Of a stretch of 14,793 nucleotides of DNA, positions 7,328-13,311 are shown piece by piece. The notes under the pieces were generated by a model. It had not been told where the DNA came from, did no database searches, and saw nothing but the letters and a program-made list of their open reading frames with translations. This DNA is from Candidatus Anderseniibacteriota bacterium (lineage in GTDB: Bacteria > Patescibacteriota > Andersenbacteria > UBA10190): positions 1 to 14,793 of the forward strand of contig QIFI01000106.1 in NCBI GenBank assembly GCA_003229735.1, given 5' to 3'. Within the stretch, counting starts at the first letter, position 1. Every line of letters starts with the position of its first letter. Position numbers and translations under genes: made by a program.

Positions 7328-8467
7328 TTATTGGTTAGCTGGTGAAGTTTGGGGTTTTTTGACTGTGACTATTTCAAAGTTATTGCCGATATCGCCTAAT
7401 TTATTAAAGCGGATGGGTCCGGTGACGCCGGGAACATTTAATTCATCAAGGGCGGCTTTGAGATTTTGGCGGTTATTGGTATAGGCGGCAACCAGGGCCT
7501 TAAAGGCGTCATAAGCTGGGGCGGCATATGACAAAACCTGATGTCCATAGGAGTTATAGTAATTTGTTTGGAATTGATTGTCGCCTTGGCGAGGGCGAAT
7601 TACTACCAGGCCGCCTGTGATATTGGGGTAGCCAGCCGCGACAGAGGGGTTGGAGAAGGGCTGATTGCCATATACGGATATTGATGAAGAGATGATTTGA
7701 ACCTGATCCAGTAGAGCGGCGGCTGATTCCGGGTTGGCGGCAATGAATAAGGCGGCATCGGCGGTGGGGGCAATATTTTTGATATTGATATCAGAAGAGC
7801 TGGCCTGACTTATGTTAATGACGTTTTCAGAAACAATTACGGCGCCATAACTTGGAAAATTATTAATTACGGATTGGCTATAAGCCAGACTGGACGGGTT
7901 ATTATCAGTGATTATGGCCAGGCGGCGGCGGCCATCGTTATAAAGGAGGCGGGAGGTAAACTGGCCGGCCTGATCGTCTGCGGGGATAGTGCGATATAAG
8001 TATGATCCGGCGCCGGTAAGTTTGATATCGGTGACGGCGGGATTAATAAGCACCACTTGGCGCTGTTCGGCAATGGGAGCGGCGGCCAGAGTGGCTTGAA
8101 GACAGGCGTCACCGATAATGGCCTGGGCCTGATTTTGATTGATTAGTTTGTTCGCTATATTGACAGCCTCCGCGGCGCCGCATCGGGAATCTTCGAAAAT
8201 GACTTCTACGGATTGATCTAATTGGCTTTGCGCTAATTCAATCCCCTCTCTAATGCCCTGGCCGGCCCGGGCATATTCACCGGTTAAGGGGGCGATAACG
8301 CCAATGGTTAAGTGGCCACTAGTGATAGCGCCGGCCACCTGTTCATTTACAGATTGCCTGGGGACGGGCTTATCCATCATGCGGTAGGAGATGCCAGTCC
8401 AGATTAAGGTGGCTAAAACAATAGCACCAACGATAGCGGCGGTGGTCTTAGGGCTTTTAGCGGTCAT
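7328..8467 (-). CDS. Periplasmic ligand-binding protein (LivJ / Peripla_BP_6-like), membrane-anchored
   Basis: The 379-residue protein has an N-terminal hydrophobic helix (about residues 8-28) without a lipobox cysteine, so it is probably a membrane-anchored extracytoplasmic protein. From residue 53 it follows the type I periplasmic binding fold: HLTIGVIAPLTGEYARAGQGIREGIELAQSQ, AQAIIGDACLQATLAAAPIAEQRQVVLINPA, then YLYRTIPADDQAGQF and a C-terminal lobe with SYAAPAYDAFKALVAAY and VTGPIRFNKLGD. This is the branched-chain amino acid binding family (LivJ/LivK), but ligands vary and cannot be read from sequence. No ABC permease or ATPase gene is nearby, so it may act as an orphan sensor-like binder or use a transporter encoded elsewhere. 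No Shine-Dalgarno sequence is evident. Confidence 0.88.
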   Translation of the reverse strand: MTAKSPKTTAAIVGAIVLATLIWTGISYRMMDKPVPRQSVNEQVAGAITSGHLTIGVIAPLTGEYARAGQGIREGIELAQSQLDQSVEVIFEDSRCGAAEAVNIANKLINQNQAQAIIGDACLQATLAAAPIAEQRQVVLINPAVTDIKLTGAGSYLYRTIPADDQAGQFTSRLLYNDGRRRLAIITDNNPSSLAYSQSVINNFPSYGAVIVSENVINISQASSSDINIKNIAPTADAALFIAANPESAAALLDQVQIISSSISVYGNQPFSNPSVAAGYPNITGGLVVIRPRQGDNQFQTNYYNSYGHQVLSYAAPAYDAFKALVAAYTNNRQNLKAALDELNVPGVTGPIRFNKLGDIGNNFEIVTVKKPQTSPANQ

Positions 8468-8689
8468 AAAATAGACTTATGGACCAAAAAGTATGATTAA
8501 GTAATCCTGGCTCAAGTATACCGATACGCGCTCCGATGCCCAATATATTTTGTTAGCGGGAGCTGACAGATGATCTTGGAAAACATATCATTGGTGATTT
8601 TTGTAGTGTTCCGTTAAGTTTGCTGAAAGGATCGGTGATAAAGTCCGAGATAGAGAGCATCACTATGTGGAGCATGGATATTATTGTTG

Positions 8690-8695
8690 TACAAT
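8690..8695 (+). promoter_or_regulatory. -10 box of the DUF3800 gene
   Basis: TACAAT lies 6 bases before the ATG at 8702, the same geometry as at htpX and clpC. It supports 8702 as the original start. The upstream stretch 8468-8689 shows no other clear feature. Confidence 0.45.
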
Positions 8696-8701
8696 GATGG
8701 A

Positions 8702-9270
8702 ATGCAAAAGCTGTATTGCTATGTTGATGAGGCGGGTCAGGATGCACGGTCTTATGTGTTCGTGGTGGTGGGGCTGTGGTCAGCGAGGATGAGCAAAACC
8801 AGTTGCGACAGCAAATCATTGATGCCGAGCAGGGGTCAGGCGTAGGTATCCGAAAATGGCACGATGCCAGCCACGATAGGCGCATTAAGTTTTTACGGAT
8901 TGTTTTGAACCGAGGTATCGGCAGAGGTGATTTATTTTACGGCTCATACAAGAAGCCTATTCCGTACTTCCTGCCAATGCTGGACTTAGTGGCGAAAGCA
9001 ATAAAAATCAAGGCAAAGAGAGAATCTAAAACCAAAGTGTATGTTGATGGCATTGACCGTAAAAAATCCAAGGAGCTGACTAATGCCCTGCGCGTTGAGG
9101 GTATCTCACTGGGAATGGTGAAAATGCGGCGGGACGAGAGCGAGCCGCTTATTAGATTGGCCGATAGATGGGCTGGCTGTGTTAGAGCGGCGATTGAGGA
9201 AAAGCCTGAGGCGAAAGCCTTAATAAAGCGAGCAACAGAGGAAGAATATTTGCGGGAAATTCCCCACTAA
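8702..9270 (+). CDS. DUF3800 protein, frameshifted near its N terminus
   Basis: From the ATG at 8702 the first frame encodes a family-typical start (MQKLYCYVDEAGQDARSYVF, then VVVGL) but reaches a TAG at 8843. The rest of the protein is open in the -1 frame from about 8776 (VVSEDEQNQLRQQIIDAEQ onward) to the TAA at 9270. Joining them at CTG/GTG gives about 189 residues with DUF3800 features: the N-terminal YVDEAG acidic pair, a central KVYVDGID strand and RRDESEPLIRLADRWAG near the end, an RNase H-like set of acidic residues. The biochemical role of DUF3800 is not established; many copies lie in mobile or defence regions. The break could be a real mutation, a sequencing error or, less likely, programmed frameshifting. 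A GTG at 8776 could start a truncated protein lacking the first acidic motif. Confidence 0.8.
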
Positions 9271-9273
9271 AAA

Positions 9274-9333
9274 ACCTCGGCTATTCCCTTGCGGGACCAA
9301 TCTTCGCCTAAACGGGCGAGCCTTCGCCGAGGT
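9274..9333 (+). ncRNA. Predicted three-way-junction RNA element after DUF3800
   Basis: Starting 3 bases after the DUF3800 stop, ACCTCGGC (9274-9281) pairs with GCCGAGGT (9326-9333). Inside are two further hairpins: TCCC-TTGC-GGGA (9285-9296) and TCGCC-TAAACG-GGCGA (9304-9319). The result is a compact three-helix fold. Only a short TTTT follows, so it is a poor classical terminator. It may protect the 3' end, attenuate, or be an independent structured RNA. This is drawn by eye without energy calculation. Confidence 0.4.
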
Positions 9334-9601
9334 GTATACTTTTACTATAGGGCTAAAGGCACACGGCGTCAAATTCAGTTTATTGAGATTGGCTAATTTG
9401 CCTGCCAGGCAGGGTGTCAAATTCATGCACTGTAACGGCCCATTGGTTAAGGGTATTTTGTTTTCTTCCTTTTTATTGTTGATATTGATATTGGGGTCGG
9501 CCACCTTTAGTTCTCTGCCACTTTAAATTGGATCAATAATTTGGCGGGCCACTCAGGTTAAGTACCAGAATAATATAGCATGTTGAGAGCTTTTCTAGGG
9601 G
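9334..9601. other. Intergenic stretch with short repeats, no credible gene
   Basis: GTCAAATTCA occurs at 9368-9377 and 9416-9425. A perfect odd palindrome CCTGCC-A-GGCAGG lies between them at 9401-9413. Open frames here are short, have no family signature, and cross the hairpin region, so none is called. Base composition shifts to AT-rich around here. Confidence 0.5.
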
Positions 9602-10078
9602 CTATTTGGGGGACTGATTTGAGGCATGTGGGTCGGTACTTCCTTTTGAGTCTTGCGAATGTTTTATTAGAGTTAATGCGTCTTCTTTTCCCAGAAATCG
9701 ACCAACAAAAATTGTCTTGTCAGGTAGAAGCGAAAAGACTTCCTCAATAAATTTTCGTAACACATTTTCCGTAGCTTTATCGATAGGCCAATCTTCACCA
9801 TTGAGCACTGCCAATACTTTATGGTCTTCCTTGCCATCCTCGATCTGCTCAAACATCCCGATCGGCTCCACGTCGACAACTTCACGGCTACTGAGGGGTT
9901 TGTTAGTTAATACAAAGCAATCCAAATTATCCCCATCGCCACTGGTTGTATCCAGTACAAATCCATACGGGAATGGATATGGAGCTGAAACAATGTGGGT
10001 CTTTTTGTATTCCAACGCTTTTTCATTAAAAATATTCTTTTCAGAAGAGCCAGCTTCGTTTTCTATGAATACTTTCAT
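9602..10078 (-). CDS. Inorganic pyrophosphatase-like protein (family I fold)
   Basis: The 158-residue protein aligns by eye with soluble family I pyrophosphatases: YPFPYGFVLDTTSGDGDNLDCFVL contains the D-x-D-x-x-D metal cluster (numbered from the ATG at 10084: D50, D52, D55), and PIGMFEQIEDGKEDHKVLAV has the second set (D83, D87, K89). The enzyme hydrolyses PPi to two phosphates, pulling biosynthetic reactions forward. The N-terminal substrate arginine of the E. coli enzyme (R43) seems absent, and the N terminus (VFIENEAGSSEKNIFNEK) is atypical, so this is a divergent subgroup whose activity should be inferred cautiously. The ATG at 10078 is preferred over 10084 because TAAAAT sits exactly 6 bases before it. 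Confidence 0.82.
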   Translation of the reverse strand: MKVFIENEAGSSEKNIFNEKALEYKKTHIVSAPYPFPYGFVLDTTSGDGDNLDCFVLTNKPLSSREVVDVEPIGMFEQIEDGKEDHKVLAVLNGEDWPIDKATENVLRKFIEEVFSLLPDKTIFVGRFLGKEDALTLIKHSQDSKGSTDPHASNQSPK

Positions 10079-10084
10079 AGTCAT

Positions 10085-10090
10085 ATTTTA
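10085..10090 (-). promoter_or_regulatory. -10 box of the pyrophosphatase-like gene
   Basis: On the minus strand TAAAAT is followed by ATGACT and then ATG (10078). As at clpC, an earlier in-frame ATG falls between the -10 box and the likely leaderless start. Confidence 0.45.
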
Positions 10091-10497
10091 AGTGTGTGGG
10101 TCATCCGATACTAAATATTTAGGGCGGTGAGATTGTAACCTTTGCGCTAACCTTTTTCCAATCGCGAAGCGATTGATCTTCGCATGTGCGGAGCGCGTGG
10201 TTGCTTGAAACCAAATCGTACGCCCCGATTGTGTGGTGAAGCGAACTCTGCGCGCCTAGCGCTCCCTTCGGTCGCTTAACAAAACCAAAATTTCCTTCCT
10301 TTCAAAAAAACGGCGGGGGTGCAGTGGGGAGCCGCGAAAAATTGAAAGGATTTTTTTTAGTTTTGGGAGTTCGCGTGTTGCTCCGCTTTGCATTGCTTCA
10401 AACTTACAAAGATGTGATATTTCTTCACCCCAATCACTGTCTGTCTTAACATTGTATAAGTAATAATTAGTCTGGTACAAGTGAAGTCAAAAGAGAA
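10091..10497. other. Non-coding stretch rich in hairpins
   Basis: This 400-base gap has AATCGC-GAA-GCGATT (near 10160), small GC-rich dyads around 10170-10275 and the long inverted repeat at 10281-10364. An open frame on the minus strand (10256-10480) exists but runs through the inverted repeat and has no recognisable domain, so it is not called. The gap probably contains the 3' region of the upstream minus-strand membrane protein gene. Confidence 0.45.
10281..10364 (-). repeat. Long imperfect inverted repeat, possible terminator
   Basis: The left arm 10281-10305 and right arm 10342-10364 pair over most of their length (AAAAC and TCCTTTCAA blocks match, with a small bulge). Inside them CGGC (10311-10314) pairs with GCCG (10331-10334). 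On the minus strand the inner stem is followed by a run of seven T, so it could terminate the membrane protein transcript that ends at 10498. A decayed mobile element end is an alternative. Confidence 0.45.
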
Positions 10498-11121
10498 TTA
10501 TCTTAAAATATCACCCAAACTACTGATCTGTTGCGCAAATTGCGGATCGTTCCATCTTTCACAAGTACCTGATGCATCGAAATAAAACGACACAAAGGGT
10601 ATAGAAAACGGATAGATAGGAGATTTAGAATTCCTAATAGCGACACCATCGAAGACCTTGCCTTCTGCCGTCAAAACAGAGCAAACACTTTTACCCATCT
10701 TAATCATCTCATCCCCGGAGATAAATTCTTTTGATTTAAACTCTACACCTAGTCCCCTAATCGTGATCGGTTCTTCGCCAGATCTCCAACTCTTACTCCA
10801 GCTTACGCCGACTGATGTATGTCCATCTGGGAATTGCTGGTTAAGAGCATCTTTCACCTTTTTTGTTTCTGGATATTTTATATCTGTATACAGGTCGGTC
10901 CCATACGGAAGAACAAAAGATAAGACGAGTCCAATTACTAAGGCAATGAGTTTGCTCTTTTTGCTTATTTTTGTCTTAAATTTTATCCAAAGCCCGGCAA
11001 TTACGAAACCGACAAGACCAGACAGTCCGAATAGCAAGTAAACAAACAATTTCAGTAAGTACTTTCCTTTTGACTCTTCTTGCCCCTGTTGTTGCTCGTT
11101 TATATTTATTTGTTCTTCCAT
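10498..11121 (-). CDS. Hypothetical membrane protein with two transmembrane helices
   Basis: This 207-residue protein starts with a short polar Gln/Glu-rich tail, followed by two hydrophobic helices (about residues 22-46 and 57-73) joined by a strongly basic loop (KFKTKISKKSK). The soluble C-terminal part of about 130 residues has strands such as TSVGVSWSKSW and PITIRGLGVEF. The positive loop would place both termini outside the cytoplasm under the positive-inside rule, which puts the C-terminal domain outside. It contains two cysteines near VCSVLTAEG and GTCERW that might form a disulfide. I recognise no family. Context is AT-rich accessory DNA between a pyrophosphatase-like gene and a repeat region. 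Confidence 0.7.
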   Translation of the reverse strand: MEEQININEQQQGQEESKGKYLLKLFVYLLFGLSGLVGFVIAGLWIKFKTKISKKSKLIALVIGLVLSFVLPYGTDLYTDIKYPETKKVKDALNQQFPDGHTSVGVSWSKSWRSGEEPITIRGLGVEFKSKEFISGDEMIKMGKSVCSVLTAEGKVFDGVAIRNSKSPIYPFSIPFVSFYFDASGTCERWNDPQFAQQISSLGDILR

Positions 11122-11254
11122 AATATTTTTTACTTCTCAATTTTTAAACTTTGCACTTATATTACCCCCCAAGGATATTATTGTTGAAGATTGACAAAAT
11201 TGCAACTAGTCGCATTATATCACCTAATATGACACCCAAAAGGAAAATTCAAAA

Positions 11255-11334
11255 ATTCAACACTTGGTGTTAAAAAGAAAATTCAACACTTAGTGTTAAA
11301 AGGGTTCAAAGGATTCAACTCTTAGTGTTAAAAA
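11255..11334. repeat. Left cluster of palindromic repeats (3 copies)
   Basis: Copies of a 22-bp unit with core CAACACTTAGTGTTAAAA lie at 11255-11276 (T to G at the centre), 11281-11301 and 11313-11334 (one arm base changed). The core AACACT-T-AGTGTT is a perfect palindrome with a one-base centre. Copies are separated by only 4 and 11 bases. Confidence 0.85.
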
Positions 11335-11352
11335 TATAATGCCTGCTCGGTG

Positions 11353-11480
11353 TTGCGCGCGTTCGCTCTGTGGCTTCGATTGCGTTTTGTGGTAGTTCCT
11401 AAAGGCGGTTTGTGCTATTACGCAACGGATAGCCCAAGCAAATCACATTGCGCTTGCCCCACCCACCCATGCGCGCGCAA
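11353..11480. other. GC-rich structured segment between the repeat clusters
   Basis: TTGCGCGCG (11353-11361) and CGCGCGCAA (11472-11480) are exact inverted repeats enclosing TTGCGT/ACGCAA (11380-11385 and 11420-11425) and CAAGC/GCTTG (11435-11439 and 11452-11456). The segment is sharply GC-richer than its AT-rich surroundings and has no credible reading frame on either strand. It could be a structured RNA or a decayed cassette. Confidence 0.45.
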
Positions 11481-11521
11481 GCGTTGCTCCCTTATTTTAA
11501 ATTAAATACCTGGTTTTATAA

Positions 11522-11692
11522 ATTCAACACTTAGTGTTAAAAATAAGTCTACAGCTCCTCTAGTCATCGTTATCAATGAAAATTCAACACTTATAAATTC
11601 AACACTTAGTGTTAAAAATATAGTGTTAAAAATAAGTCTACAGCTCCTCTAGTCATCGTTATCAATGAAAATTCAACACTTAGTGTTAAAAA
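11522..11692. repeat. Right cluster of palindromic repeats with a 62-bp direct duplication
   Basis: Full palindrome units lie at 11522-11543, 11597-11618 and 11671-11692, with half units at 11582-11593 and 11621-11632. A 62-bp sequence is repeated exactly at 11532-11593 and 11621-11682; each copy begins with a right half-palindrome and ends with a left half-palindrome. Between the copies sits a 27-bp stretch with a complete unit, flanked by TA dinucleotides. Confidence 0.88.
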
Positions 11693-11817
11693 TATAGAAT
11701 TACAAACAAGCACGCTACTGCGGTAAAGTAATTCTTGCTTTCATAGGAATTTTCAGCTTCACGGCATAGCCTTCCAAAAACCCTATCCCTCTCTGTGATT
11801 AACGAGATTTTATCCAT
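11686..11817 (-). pseudogene. N-terminal gene fragment cut off by the repeat array
   Basis: From the ATG at 11817 the minus strand encodes about 43 residues: MDKISLITERDRVFGRLCREAE, followed by NSYESKNYFTAVACLFV, then ILYF and a stop. The first 40 residues look like a genuine amphipathic helical N terminus, resembling small helical proteins of unknown function, but the last few codons and the TAA come from the palindromic repeat that begins at 11692. This suggests that the repeat array replaced or displaced the rest of the gene. An ATG at 11871 would read through a terminator hairpin and is unlikely. The original function is unknown. Confidence 0.45.
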
Positions 11818-11836
11818 AGATTGAAAATAATATACT

Positions 11837-11860
11837 AAAAGCAACCTGACGGTTGCTTTT
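11837..11860 (-). terminator. Strong bidirectional hairpin terminator
   Basis: AAAAGCAACC (11837-11846) and GGTTGCTTTT (11851-11860) form a perfect 10-bp stem around TGAC, with T-rich tails on both strands. On the minus strand it lies 10 bases after the stop of the small basic ORF and would end that transcript. Confidence 0.75.
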
Positions 11861-11870
11861 ATTATTGCCA

Positions 11871-11984
11871 CTACTTACACTTTTTTAGTGGAGATGGCTT
11901 GGAGCGCTTATGTGGTCCAACCGTGACCTTTTTAGGTCCGGGTTTAGCATTGACCCGCGTAGGTCGACATTTTGTTTTAGGCAT
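11871..11984 (-). CDS. Small lysine-rich basic protein (37 residues)
   Basis: An ATG at 11984 opens a 37-codon frame ending TAG at 11871. It starts MPKTKCRPTRVNAKPGPKKV and continues TVGPHKRSKPSPLKKCK, with ten Lys, three Arg and no acidic residue. Proline and glycine are frequent, there is no hydrophobic core, and Cys occurs near both ends. Such proteins are usually disordered nucleic-acid-binding or ribosome-associated peptides; that role is an inference. Support for reality is the biased composition, a TAAAAA stretch 5 bases before the ATG that could be a -10 box, and the perfect terminator immediately downstream. The opposite-strand frame across it is probably its shadow. Confidence 0.5.
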   Translation of the reverse strand: MPKTKCRPTRVNAKPGPKKVTVGPHKRSKPSPLKKCK

Positions 11985-12173
11985 AATGCTTTTTACAAAA
12001 TTAGTGAATAATGCCGAGCAAAGGTTCGACTACCTCCTTTCTCGCGCAACGCACGATACAGAGATAGAGACTCTCGCAACATTCATTCACAAACCAACGT
12101 GGGCATCACTCCACCATGTATTTTAGATTATTGATAAACTTTTTACAACATCAGAAACACCTTCCTTAACATT

Positions 12174-12821
12174 TTATGACTCCATGACCTTATACCCTCC
12201 GGTGGACACAACAATGTGATTAACAAGTGTAATTCCCAGTAGATCTCCAGCATCAGCCACTCGCTTTGTGATTGCAATGTCTTCGTCTGAAGGCTCAAGG
12301 CTTCCTGACGGGTGATTATGAGCTAAAACAACTCCTGCCGCTGCTAATTGCAAGGCGGGTTCAAAGACATCTCTTGGATGTAAAAGTGAAGTATCGAGCG
12401 TGCCAACCGAAATGATGCGCCTTTCAATTAATCTTTGTTGCGTATCAAGGTAAAACGCCACTATGTGTTCTTTTTTCGATGAACGAAAATCCGCACATAA
12501 ATTCCATATATCTTTCACCGATAACAATTCAACGCTGCGTTCACTTCCAAGACGATCCACGAGGGAGATGACGGCGAGTATTTGTATCGCTTTTGCTTTT
12601 CCTAACCCACGAATTTTCTGTAAATCTTCTAGTGTTACGTTATTTACCGATTTTTGCGTTATGAGCTTTTCTATTTTTCGTGCCAGCTCAAGCACATTGC
12701 ATCCTTTGATTCCTGAACCTAAAATAATCGCTATCAATTCAAAATTTCTAAGGCGCTTTGCGCCGTACTTTTCCATTTTCTCTCGCGGAAGTTCCGTTTT
12801 ATTTAACTCGGTGAGTTTCAT
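12174..12821 (-). CDS. radC: RadC family JAMM-domain protein
   Basis: The 215-residue protein has an N-terminal helix-hairpin-helix region (LEDLQKIRGLGKAKAIQILA, about 64-83) and a C-terminal MPN/JAMM domain. The metal motif is complete: H168-x-H170 in HNHPSG, then S178 and D181 in EPSDED, preceded by GTLDTSLLHPRDVF. RadC proteins are 220-230 residues, so this one is essentially full length. Despite the historic radiation-repair name, its biochemical role is unresolved; a metal-dependent hydrolase or nuclease activity is suspected, and it is frequent on plasmids, phages and defence islands. It follows vsr by 31 bases and may be cotranscribed, although TATACT (12833-12838, minus) could provide its own promoter. 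Confidence 0.93.
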   Translation of the reverse strand: MKLTELNKTELPREKMEKYGAKRLRNFELIAIILGSGIKGCNVLELARKIEKLITQKSVNNVTLEDLQKIRGLGKAKAIQILAVISLVDRLGSERSVELLSVKDIWNLCADFRSSKKEHIVAFYLDTQQRLIERRIISVGTLDTSLLHPRDVFEPALQLAAAGVVLAHNHPSGSLEPSDEDIAITKRVADAGDLLGITLVNHIVVSTGGYKVMES

Positions 12822-12832
12822 AATATAGGCTT

Positions 12833-12838
12833 AGTATA
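12833..12838 (-). promoter_or_regulatory. Possible radC -10 box
   Basis: TATACT on the minus strand lies 11 bases before the radC ATG, inside the short vsr-radC gap. A separate radC promoter would give a leader of only a few bases. Confidence 0.3.
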
Positions 12839-12852
12839 ATTAACCATTGTTT

Positions 12853-13311
12853 TTATCTAAGTGAATCTGCAATTTTTTTCACGCAAGCGGACTGGTTTTT
12901 TTTGAGTTGATGCTCCCAGAAACGCAATATAACCCAACCTTCGGCACGAAGCTTTCTCGTTACCTTTTTATCTCTTGTTCTATTACGCTCAATTTTCTCT
13001 CGCCAGAAATCATTTTTGAGTAAATGTTTCCAGCGGGGATATTGCCACCCGTGCCAAAAGTTACTATCAAGAAACACACAAATCTTGTATCTCTTAAATA
13101 CTATATCTGGTTTCCCTAAAATCGAAGAGTCGTTGGAGGTAAAAGTTTTGCGTGTTTGTTTTTTGAGTGCCACTATAAAATCGCTCTCAAATTTTGTTGA
13201 CTTTGAACGTATGAGTGACATTCGTCGTGATCGTTCGTGAACGGTAAGCGGATCTGAATTTCTTTGTATGGAAAAATCACGGTTGAGATTATTTCGAGCT
13301 CGCTTCTTCAT
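12853..13311 (-). CDS. vsr: Very short patch repair (Vsr) mismatch endonuclease
   Basis: Vsr signatures appear in order: RSRRMSLIRSKSTKFE, GKPDIVFKRYKICVFLDSNFWHG (catalytic Asp, then the Phe-Trp-His wedge) and FWREKIERNRTRDKKVTRKL followed by GWVILRFWEHQL. Vsr nicks 5' of the T in T:G mismatches formed by deamination of 5-methylcytosine, preventing C-to-T mutation at methylated sites. From the preferred ATG at 13311 the protein has 152 residues, close to the usual 130-155; an upstream ATG at 13365 would add 18 hydrophobic residues encoded inside the endonuclease gene. Either start overlaps the endonuclease 3' end (stop 13289), so translation is probably coupled. Its presence is independent support for a cytosine-5 methyltransferase in this operon. 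Confidence 0.93.
   Translation of the reverse strand: MKKRARNNLNRDFSIQRNSDPLTVHERSRRMSLIRSKSTKFESDFIVALKKQTRKTFTSNDSSILGKPDIVFKRYKICVFLDSNFWHGWQYPRWKHLLKNDFWREKIERNRTRDKKVTRKLRAEGWVILRFWEHQLKKNQSACVKKIADSLR

Noticed and set aside
8776..9270. GTG at 8776 as the true DUF3800 start
   Set aside because: The upstream frame supplies the expected YVDEAG motif and has a -10 box 6 bases before its ATG, so the original gene began at 8702.
9332..9526. 64-codon plus-strand frame with a hydrophobic C-terminal half
   Set aside because: It starts inside the arm of the three-way-junction hairpin, has no family match and no promoter geometry like its neighbours.
10256..10480. 74-codon minus-strand frame after the membrane protein
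   Set aside because: It runs through a long inverted repeat and probable terminator; no recognisable domain.
11255..11692. CRISPR array
   Set aside because: Units are AT-rich palindromes with spacing from 4 to about 180 bases, the intervening sequence is duplicated rather than unique, and no cas gene is present.
12020..12050. GGTTCGA-like tRNA T-arm
   Set aside because: The stem does not pair properly and there is no acceptor, D-arm or anticodon arm around it.
11899..12126. 75-codon plus-strand frame
   Set aside because: Its first part is antisense to the more convincing lysine-rich ORF, and no family is recognisable.
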